From NCBI GenBank assembly GCA_045606465.1, contig JAZURZ010000100.1, positions 1 to 5,138 of the forward strand: 5,138 nucleotides of DNA. Direction: 5' to 3'. Positions 1 to 5,138 of this stretch are shown in pieces. The stretch is from CAKSQL01 sp045606465. GTDB taxonomy: Bacteria; Bacillota; Clostridia; UBA1381. The notes under the pieces were generated by a model, which saw only the letters and a program-made list of their open reading frames with translations, did no database searches and had not been told where the DNA came from. How positions within the stretch are numbered: position 1 is the first letter of the stretch; each line of letters begins with the position of its first letter. Both the position numbers and the translations under genes were made by a program.

Positions 1-138
1 TTCTTAATTCGTTTTAAATTTTTAACGTTTGATTTTTTTAATCTCTTATAAATCTATATAGTCTCCGATACTCCTGCCGAAAAATTTCGACAGGAGTATC
101 GGTGCTTTTTATGAAAAAATTTTTGCGAATTTTTAATC
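1..138. other. Non-coding region downstream of the binding-protein gene
   Basis: This AT-rich stretch lies beyond the stop codon of the minus-strand binding-protein gene and runs to the window edge. Apart from the hairpin at 65-102, I see no convincing coding sequence, ribosome-binding site or RNA gene in it. ABC sugar operons usually continue with two permease genes after the binding protein, so the next gene may start left of position 1 on the minus strand. A convergent plus-strand gene ending there is equally possible. Confidence 0.6.
65..110. terminator. Strong intergenic hairpin (terminator or mRNA 3'-end stabiliser)
   Basis: CCGATACTCCTG (65-76) pairs perfectly with CAGGAGTATCGG (91-102). 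The stem extends inward through one odd position (77/90) into CGAAA/TTTCG around a tiny loop. Read on the plus strand it is followed by TGCTTTTT (103-110), like an intrinsic terminator for a convergent gene from the left. Read on the minus strand, the sense of the upstream binding-protein gene, position 77/90 becomes a G-U wobble, so the stem is unbroken, but no U-tract follows (AGACUAUAUAG). It could therefore be a bidirectional terminator. It could also be the stabilising or attenuating hairpin often found between a binding-protein gene and downstream permease genes. The hairpin itself is certain; its role is inferred. Confidence 0.75.
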
Positions 139-1533
139 TTATTCTTCTTTATCAAGGTGATTCAACTGGAAGTCTTCATTTGCTGATGCAATCAAATCTG
201 CAACGTTTGCGTTTTCGTTTGTGATAACTTCCTGAATAACCTTGTCAAGAACTGCGTAAAGCTGTTGTGCAGCATATGGCTCAGGCTTAATTGTTACGCC
301 CTCAAGGTCACGATAATCTTCATAATCTGCAGGATCTAAGTTTACATACTCAGCTCTTGCTTCTTTTTCTGCTGCACGGTTTTCTTCACTTATCCAAAGT
401 TCCATATATGGACGGTCTGCTACAGTTCCGCCATTTTTGATCGTCTGAGCATTGCTTTCCTTCATTCTTGCAATTTCGGTGTCTGCAATTTCAGGAGCAT
501 AACCAGCCGAGAACTTCAACCATTTTATACCAGCGTCAACCTGCTCAGGAGTTGTTCCCTCTGAGAACATCCACAAAGAGCCGCCTGTCTGAGAAAATCT
601 TCCTTTAGGACCTTCAGGAATTTTAACAACCATCAAATCTTCAATTGCCATTCCTTGCTTTGTAAACATCGCATCTCTCGGAGGAGTTGCAAGGAACATG
701 GCAGCCTGATAGGTTCCAAAATACTTATCCAAATCATCGTATCCAATTGCAGCCTGATCTAGAAGTGCGTTATATTTCCACTTCAAGTCCTTAACATACT
801 GAAGAGCATCTATAGCCTCTTGTGTGTTAAAGCAAGCTTCACGAGTTCCATCCTCGCGTTCCTTTGAAAACTCTTCAACACCAAACGCCCATGCAATATT
901 GATGAAGTGCCAGCCGCCTATGTTGTTTGTTGAAGGCATGATAAAGCCTGCTTTTCCTGTCTTTTCTTTTATTGTCTGAGAGAACTTCGCAACATCCTCA
1001 TATGTTCGAGGAATCATTATGCTACCATCTGCATTTACAAGACCTGCCTCTTTAAACATCTTTTTGTTTATGAAAAGACCCATGTAATATGCGTCTGTAG
1101 GAAGACCATAAATTCTTCCATTTTCATCTGAACAAAGCTCTACAAGCGCAGGATTTAACGCCTTGTCATATCCATTTTTCTTCACTACATCTGTAATATC
1201 AACTGCATAACCACTTCTTATATTTGGCTTGATTTCTGTAAACCAAGTATGATACATTGTGGGAAGTTGCTTTGCAGCTGCTTTTAAAAGAAACGTTTTT
1301 GTATCAATTGTATATGTATCAGGAATGATATTAATGTCAGGATTTTCTGCCATAAACTCATCCCTTATTTTGTTTTGTCTTTCAAGTTTTTCAGGATCTG
1401 TTCCATCGGGCCACCCACCAACAGATACGTTTACCTTTCCGTCAACCTCTCCTGTTTTTCCACCGCAACCGCTTAATGCTGACATCGCTAAAAGAGCTGC
1501 CAGACCAAAGCAAATAGTTTTCTTCATTTTCAT
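139..1533 (-). CDS. ABC transporter extracellular solute-binding lipoprotein (family 1, sugar type)
   Basis: This is a complete 464-residue protein of the length usual for family 1 (MalE-like) carbohydrate-binding proteins of ABC importers. It would capture a sugar or oligosaccharide outside the cell and deliver it to membrane permeases. The N-terminus has a lipoprotein signal: Lys-rich MKMKK, a hydrophobic segment (about residues 6-19) and the lipobox LSGC, with Cys23 as the predicted lipid-anchored residue. The mature part begins with a Gly-rich linker and then the typical early strand VNVSVGGWPDG. Further family-like segments are LPTMYHTWF, GRIYGLPTDAYYMGLFINKKMFKEAGL and the late GGSLWMFSEGTTPEQ. 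The start at 1533 is favoured because AGGAGG (1544-1549) lies 10 bases upstream; the in-frame Met3 would be too far from it. No ATPase or permease gene is visible, so these lie left of the window or elsewhere. The ligand cannot be read from the sequence. The nearby GH78-type enzyme makes a rhamnose-containing glycan or glycoside the best guess. Confidence 0.93.
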   Translation of the reverse strand: MKMKKTICFGLAALLAMSALSGCGGKTGEVDGKVNVSVGGWPDGTDPEKLERQNKIRDEFMAENPDINIIPDTYTIDTKTFLLKAAAKQLPTMYHTWFTEIKPNIRSGYAVDITDVVKKNGYDKALNPALVELCSDENGRIYGLPTDAYYMGLFINKKMFKEAGLVNADGSIMIPRTYEDVAKFSQTIKEKTGKAGFIMPSTNNIGGWHFINIAWAFGVEEFSKEREDGTREACFNTQEAIDALQYVKDLKWKYNALLDQAAIGYDDLDKYFGTYQAAMFLATPPRDAMFTKQGMAIEDLMVVKIPEGPKGRFSQTGGSLWMFSEGTTPEQVDAGIKWLKFSAGYAPEIADTEIARMKESNAQTIKNGGTVADRPYMELWISEENRAAEKEARAEYVNLDPADYEDYRDLEGVTIKPEPYAAQQLYAVLDKVIQEVITNENANVADLIASANEDFQLNHLDKEE

Positions 1534-1592
1534 AATTTAACTCCCTCCTAAAGGTTTTGATTTTTTATATAAAATTTCTTGTTTGCTTCCTC

Positions 1593-1618
1593 GGTTTAAA
1601 AACCAAGGTTACACAACC
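1593..1618. promoter_or_regulatory. Tandem GGTT-N4-AACC dyads upstream of the binding-protein gene
   Basis: Two 12-bp inverted repeats of the same form, GGTT-TAAA-AACC (1593-1604) and GGTT-ACAC-AACC (1607-1618), are separated by 2 bp. The pair is itself bounded by CGG at the left and CCG at the right, giving nested symmetry. It lies about 60-85 bp upstream of the start codon, inside the predicted leader. It could be an operator for a dimeric regulator acting as a roadblock, or two small RNA hairpins. The repeats are visible; their role is inferred. Confidence 0.4.
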
Positions 1619-1817
1619 GAAATTTTTATACGTTTTTTATTGTTTTATTTTATTCTTGATTATTTTTTAAACACTTTAAAAAATGCACACTTCCAAACAA
1701 CCAAAAAAAGAAAAACTTATCACAAGCCAGCACATTTAAACCTTTTTAGGCTTGCGCCCAATTTTAGCACCGCTTGGAAACAAAATGCGTTTTTAAGCGT
1801 TTTAAATCTTCACGATA

Positions 1818-1846
1818 ATTTTACCATATTTACGCGAAAAATGCAA
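1818..1846 (-). promoter_or_regulatory. Predicted sigma-A-type extended -10 promoter for the binding-protein gene
   Basis: Read on the minus strand, the -35-like TTGCAT (1846-1841) is followed by a 17-base spacer and the -10 TAAAAT (1823-1818). The -10 carries the upstream extension TATGG, so the element reads TATGGTAAAAT and fits the TRTGN extended -10 pattern of low-GC Gram-positives. The -35 is weak (TTG matches only), but the extended -10 can compensate. Strongly A-rich DNA lies just upstream. Transcription would start near 1811. No better-spaced promoter is apparent closer to the gene, although AT-rich boxes such as TATAAA near 1570 exist without a -35. Confidence 0.5.
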
Positions 1847-1950
1847 TCTGTTTTGTTTTTTATCTTCTTTTTTTGTTTGTTTTGTATATTTTCTCTTGTT
1901 GTTTTTGTTAATATTGCGAAAAGTTCTCTTTTGGTGAAAAAGCTCACATT

Positions 1951-2938
1951 TTATGTCCTTCTTTTTAGCGATTCCCTTTCTATATATTTTGTGGGAATGA
2001 TAACGTCTTTTTTCTCTCTTTTTACAAGCATTGCAACACTTTTCTTTGCCGTTTCTTCTATGTTTTGCTCAATGGTGCTTATTTTGGGATATGCCACTTT
2101 TGAAAAAATTACATTATCAAAGCCTGCAACCCTTTATCCGCAGGTACATCATATTTCAATTCACTTAATCCATTTACCACGCCTATTGCGACCATATCAT
2201 TTACCCCGACAAAAATATCGGTTTCGGGATAGTCCCTTAATATTCGGGAAACCGCTTCTTTCGCAGTATTATCTATTTTGTCTAATTTTGTAATGCTATA
2301 TTTTACATTGCTTTCTTCCGCTGCTTTTACAAAGCCTGACGTTCTTAGTCTTACCGATGTTACCGCATCGTCTCCCGTAAGATAGTCTATGTTTTTATAG
2401 CCGTAGGAAACCACCTTCCTTACCAGGTCATACATTCCTTTTTCAAGGTCGGACATAACAATTGGAACCTTTTTTTGCGCCTCATAATAGTCGCTGCAAA
2501 AAACATATGGAATATAATAATCATCAAACTGTGTTAAATAGCTTGTATCTTCATTAGGAGCATTCATGGGAACAAAAATTACTCCCTCAACACGATTTTC
2601 TATCATAGTTGAGATTATATGATTTTCTGATTCACGTTTGTTTTCCGACACCGCAATTATAAGCTTATAACCGCTTGCCTGTGCTGCTTCGTTTATATAT
2701 TTTACCAAAGAAGAATAAAACACGTTTTCAATATCTGGTATGACAAGTCCTATACAGCCGCTTTTCTTTCGCGCAAGAGCACGTGCTGACAAATTGGGAA
2801 TATAGCCGATTTCGTCCGCTATTTCCAAAATCATTTTCTTTGTATTTTTTTTACAAGGTTGCTGTCATTTAAAGCCAAAGACACTGTAGTTTCCGAGCAG
2901 CCCGCTTTTTTTGCAATGTCTTTTATTCCGACTACCAT
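1951..2938 (-). pseudogene. LacI/GalR-family transcriptional regulator with two frameshifts
   Basis: Reading through two one-base deletions gives 329 residues, the normal LacI-family length. The start at 2938 is preceded by AAGGGG (2946-2951) at 7 bases. The first 35 codons encode the helix-turn-helix IKDIAKKAGCSETTVSLALN (residues 5-24), then run into TGA at 2831-2833. The deletion is in an A8 run (2845-2852): nine A would restore KKNTKKMILEIADEIGY and the hinge helix with NLSARALA (about residues 49-56). The sugar-binding core follows from CIGLVIPDIENVFYSSL. A second deletion lies in the GGG at 2130-2132: a fourth G restores GVAGFDNVIFSKVAYPKIST and the normal C-terminus TKYIERESLKRRT, ending at 1951. 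Without that G the frame stops at 2109 after a spurious LQALIM. The intact family sequence on both sides means the lesions are recent or are sequence errors. The gene is divergent from the GH78-type gene, so it probably regulates this locus. The effector is unknown. Confidence 0.85.
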
Positions 2939-2960
2939 TAAATTTCCCCTTCTTTGATAT

Positions 2961-2974
2961 ATATGTGTACATAT
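2961..2974. promoter_or_regulatory. Dyad ATATGT-GT-ACATAT at the regulator's transcription start
   Basis: This is a perfect 6-bp inverted repeat with a 2-bp centre. It overlaps the -10 box and the predicted start point (about 2966) of the regulator promoter. A weaker dyad, TTACA-TTAT-TGTAA (2988-3001), overlaps the -35 box, 27 bp away centre to centre. Both positions suit autoregulation by a dimeric regulator. Such AT-rich palindromes also arise by chance, so the operator role is only inferred. Confidence 0.35.
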
Positions 2975-3002
2975 TATAGCATAAATCTTACATTATTGTA
3001 AA
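2973..3002 (-). promoter_or_regulatory. Predicted promoter of the LacI-family gene
   Basis: On the minus strand, TTTACA (3002-2997, five of six consensus bases) is followed by 18 bases and a perfect TATAAT (2978-2973). The extended -10 TGC sits directly in front of it. Transcription would begin near 2966, leaving a short leader of about 28 nt that includes the ribosome-binding site. Confidence 0.65.
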
Positions 3003-3014
3003 TATTTTTTTAAC

Positions 3015-3054
3015 ATTTTGTTCTCGTGAAATAGTATAAATTTAAGAACAAAAT
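3015..3054. repeat. Perfect 10-bp inverted repeat between the divergent promoters
   Basis: ATTTTGTTCT (3015-3024) and its exact reverse complement AGAACAAAAT (3045-3054) are separated by 20 bp. The arm centres are 30 bp apart, near three helical turns. The element lies between the regulator's -35 (3002) and the enzyme gene's -35 (3109). It is therefore well placed to bind a regulator acting on either promoter. A long-loop hairpin is possible, but no transcript is predicted across it. The symmetry is certain; the function is inferred. Confidence 0.5.
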
Positions 3055-3080
3055 ATGTCTATTTTACACAATAATTATTT

Positions 3081-3138
3081 TAAAAATTTTTAAAGCAAAA
3101 TTTTTATATTGACAAAAGCTTTATCCTGACATTATAAT
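3081..3138 (+). promoter_or_regulatory. Consensus sigma-A promoter with UP-like A/T tracts for the GH78-type gene
   Basis: A perfect TTGACA (3109-3114), an 18-base spacer and a perfect TATAAT (3133-3138) make this the strongest promoter in the window. It is preceded by phased AAAATTTTT-type tracts (3081-3105) resembling an UP element. The spacer contains the palindrome AAAGCTTT (3115-3122), where a bound repressor would block polymerase. Transcription would start near 3145. A promoter this close to consensus upstream of a catabolic enzyme normally needs repression, which fits the neighbouring LacI-type gene. Confidence 0.85.
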
Positions 3139-3174
3139 ATTCATATCTTTTATATTAAGAGGAGCGAAACAAAA

Positions 3175-5111
3175 ATGGATTTTAAAAAGACAAATTCGGT
3201 CTGGTTATGGAAGGACAACGACTCTTCCTCGGTTAATCAATTTGCTTGTTTCAGGCAAAATTTTAACATTTTAGACACTTCTTTTTTAAAGCTTTACATA
3301 AGCTGTGACACAAATTATTGTGTGTGGGTAAACGAGAAATTTGTTTCCACGGGACAATATCTTGCGTACCCTGAAAACAAGTATTATGACGAGATTGACA
3401 TTTCTCAATATGCAAAAAAAGGGGACAATCTTATTTGTGTTCTGGTTTATTATCAGGGAATAGGAACATCTTGTTATGCCCCCGGAGTGCCAGGACTTAT
3501 TTATTCAATAAAACATTCAGGCGGATATATTCCCAATAATTGTGTTATTTCAAGCGATTTAAGTGGATATTTGGGAGGAAAGCAGCCCATGATTACTGTC
3601 CAGTTAGGGCCCGCTGTTTCTTATGACGCAACTCTTGCCGAGCCCTGGTGCGACATATCTTATGTTCCTGACGAGCGCTGGAAAAAAGCAACTATTTTGC
3701 CTTTTGGTGAATTTCTTCCGTCTCAGATTAAAAAAAGGCCTGTCAAAAAGCTTGACCTATCGTCACTTGCAGACTCGCATTTAATTGCTGCAGGGGAATT
3801 TCAATACACAAAATCCGAGCATGAAGCGGGCGTTGCAGAGCGCATGAACACTGCATTTTTCTCACCAATTTCGGTACGAACAATGGAAAAGCGCATCAAG
3901 AACAACACATATCTTATATTTGACCTCGGTGAAGAAACTGCCGGATATTTTGAGCTTGACATAAAAACCTCATCAAGAGCAGTTTTAGACATCGCCTATG
4001 GCGAGCACTTAGAGGATTTGAGGGTTCGCTCCTATGTGGGTTTGAGAAATTTTGCTTTTACATATGTGGCACGCAAAGGCGAAAACAAGTTTACGAACTA
4101 TTTCAGACGAATTGCAGGGCGCTATCTTCAGATTTGTGTAAGTGAGCTTGACGGATATATGGATATTGGCTACATCGGGGTAAGAAAGGCTCTTTATCCT
4201 TTATCTGAAAAGCCATTTGATGCACTTTCGGACAATCTGGACAAAAAAATATATTCTACCTGCATCAAAACTCTTACCCAATGCATGCACGAGCATTATG
4301 AGGATTCACCTTGGAGAGAGCAGTCGCTCTATGCAGTAGATTCAAGAAATCAGGCGCTTTTTGGCTATGCTGCTTTTGGAAATTATAATTTTGCAAAAGC
4401 GTCAATTGCACTTTTGCAAAGCTCGTTGAGAGAGGACTGTTTCTTAGATATTTGCGCTCCGTCAAAATGCGACATAACCATTCCAAGCTTCAGCATTATG
4501 TGGGTTGTTTTCGCAGCAGAGTATGTAAAATATAGCAAGGATATTTCTTATGCAAAAAGTGCCTTTAAAACAAGCATGCAGATGTTGGATAAGCATTTTT
4601 CAAGTTTGAAAAATTCACTTCTTCCCACTCCCACAGGCTCAGAATATTGGAATTTTTACGATTGGGAGTCAGGTCTTATAGGGGTTGACGAAAAGCACGA
4701 ATTTGATTTAATGCTCCAGCTATATCTTGCATATGCTCTGCAGGGCGCAATCTTCCTTGCCGATACCTTAGGTGAAAAAGAAAAATGTGCTTTGCTGAAA
4801 AAAAGATTTAAAAATCTTAAAAAAGCAATTAATGAAACCTTCTTTGACGAAGAAAAACAACTTTACAAAACATTTCTTGACATGGAGCATTATTGTGAGC
4901 TTGCCCAAGCTGTTGCAATATGCGCGAAGGTTGCAAAAAACCCCCGCCATTTAAGAAAGGTACTTGCAAACAAAAATACCCTTGTCCCTGTAACATTGAG
5001 CAGTTCTCTTTACAAGTATGAGGCTCTCTTACAAGACAAAAAGTACAACTCCTTTGTTCTTAGCCAGGTGCAGGAGATTTGGGGCGATATGCTATCTGAT
5101 GGAGCAACAAC
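3175..5111 (+). CDS. GH78-type alpha-L-rhamnosidase, 3' end missing (contig end)
   Basis: The start ATG at 3175 has GAGGAG (3159-3164) 10 bases upstream. About 645 native residues are present, and the frame then stays open through adapter sequence to the window edge. There is no signal peptide and there are many cysteines, so a cytoplasmic enzyme is expected. Residues about 20-115 form a beta-rich N-terminal domain (YISCDTNYCVWVNEKF, residues 41-56). A second beta domain contains IFDLGEETAGY (248-258). The catalytic alpha/alpha-barrel region begins near residue 350 and contains EDSPWREQ...VDSRNQ. Its Asp377, Glu382 and Asp389 have the same spacing as the conserved acidic residues of characterised GH78 enzymes (Asp567, Glu572 and Asp579 in Bacillus RhaB, from memory). 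YWNFYDWESGL (491-501) and IWGDMLSDGATT (635-646) are further family-like segments. The family usually has a WE pair just after GATT, and this is lost, as is the rest of the C-terminus. Expected role: releasing L-rhamnose from imported glycosides. Substrate specificity is not provable here. Confidence 0.88.
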
Positions 5112-5138
5112 AAGTCGGATCGTAGCCATGTCGTTCTG
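5112..5138 (+). other. MGI/BGI (DNBSEQ) adapter sequence at contig end, not genomic
   Basis: The last 27 bases begin AAGTCGGATCG and end TCGTTCTG. From memory they match the start of the standard MGI/BGISEQ reverse-read adapter over their whole length. They are much richer in GC than the neighbouring DNA. They also interrupt the GH78-type protein exactly where the family motif GATT-x-WE should continue, giving the unrelated residues SRIVAMSF. The genomic sequence therefore ends at about 5111, give or take one or two bases that happen to match the adapter. Confidence 0.93.

Larger units (their letters stand above)
1534..1950 (-). other. 417-bp spacer / long 5' leader of the binding-protein gene
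   Basis: No credible gene lies here; the plus-strand open frame across it is composition noise overlapping the regulator gene. The spacer holds a promoter for the binding-protein gene at 1818-1846, two tandem dyads at 1593-1618 and the AGGAGG ribosome-binding site at 1544-1549. The predicted transcript start is near 1811, giving an untranslated leader of about 280 nt. Inside it the minus strand has a small UUGGGC-GCAA-GCCUAA hairpin with a GNRA loop (1747-1762). It also has a weak CAAGCC...GGCTTG pairing (1754-1749 with 1728-1723), followed 7 bases later by a T-rich run (1715-1703) that could be a poor attenuator. I did not recognise a known riboswitch class. Positions 1849-1920 are strikingly T-rich on the plus strand (A-rich on the minus strand), directly upstream of the promoter. 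No strong terminator follows the regulator stop at 1951. Confidence 0.6.

Noticed and set aside
1..60. Catabolite-responsive element (cre) around AACGTT at 24-29
   Set aside because: Only the central six bases are symmetric, the flanks do not fit the cre pattern, and the site lies downstream of the gene.
1259..1540. Plus-strand open frame of 93 codons
   Set aside because: It is antisense to the signal-peptide end of the solute-binding protein, and the complementary strand is clearly the real gene.
1620..1811. Riboswitch in the binding-protein leader
   Set aside because: The GGGCGCAAGCC segment recalls part of the c-di-GMP-I riboswitch, but the remaining conserved parts are absent and the helices are too short.
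1583..2293. Plus-strand open frame of 236 codons
   Set aside because: It runs antisense to the end of the regulator gene and across the T-rich spacer. The predicted protein is a Phe/Leu-rich composition artefact with no ribosome-binding site, while the opposite strand has clear LacI-family sequence.
2109..2852. Programmed frameshifting as the full explanation for the split regulator
   Set aside because: It fits the A8 site, but the second break at GGG has no usable slippery sequence, so recoding alone cannot yield the full protein.
3015..3054. LexA-type SOS box
   Set aside because: GTTCT and AGAAC are present but in the wrong order and 20 bp apart, unlike the compact GAAC-N4-GTTC arrangement.
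3801..4950. Three short minus-strand open frames (3801-3992, 4274-4486, 4768-4950)
   Set aside because: All lie antisense within the GH78-type gene, lack ribosome-binding sites and have no recognisable sequence.
1..5138. CRISPR array, tRNA or rRNA genes, insertion sequences
   Set aside because: No regularly spaced repeats, cloverleaf-like sequence, transposase frame or terminal repeats with target duplications were seen on either strand.

Overview
The window looks like an accessory carbohydrate-utilisation locus from a low-GC, Gram-positive-type bacterium, probably a clostridial (Firmicutes) gut or environmental lineage. The basis is AT-rich intergenic DNA, strong AGGAGG-type ribosome-binding sites, near-consensus sigma-A promoters, a lipoprotein solute-binding protein and Lys/Asn/Ile-rich proteins. 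The species cannot be named from the sequence. It is probably a metagenomic contig, because the right edge ends in what I recognise as MGI/BGI (DNBSEQ) library adapter sequence rather than genomic DNA.

Layout from left to right. Positions 1-138 are non-coding and hold a strong hairpin (65-102) just downstream of the first gene. Positions 139-1533 (minus) encode a complete extracellular sugar-binding lipoprotein of an ABC importer. Positions 1534-1950 are a 417-bp AT-rich spacer with a good extended -10 promoter for the binding-protein gene, a long leader of about 280 nt and two tandem GGTT-N4-AACC dyads. Positions 1951-2938 (minus) are a LacI/GalR-family regulator gene. It is full length in content but broken by two separate one-base deletions, at an A8 run and at a G3 run. 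Positions 2939-3174 are a divergent control region with one promoter for the regulator (minus), a consensus promoter for the enzyme gene (plus), and several inverted repeats. Positions 3175-5111 (plus) are the 5' part of a GH78-type alpha-L-rhamnosidase gene, cut by the contig end. Positions 5112-5138 are adapter.

Inferred working model: the lipoprotein captures an oligosaccharide or glycoside outside the cell, permeases outside the window import it, and the cytoplasmic GH78-type enzyme (no signal peptide) removes rhamnose or a related sugar. The divergently placed LacI-type regulator would control both promoters. If the two frameshifts are real, that repressor is dead or heavily altered and the locus might be constitutive.

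I do not see a previously undescribed system. The most useful observations are the adapter at the contig end, the doubly frameshifted regulator, and the symmetric elements between the divergent promoters.
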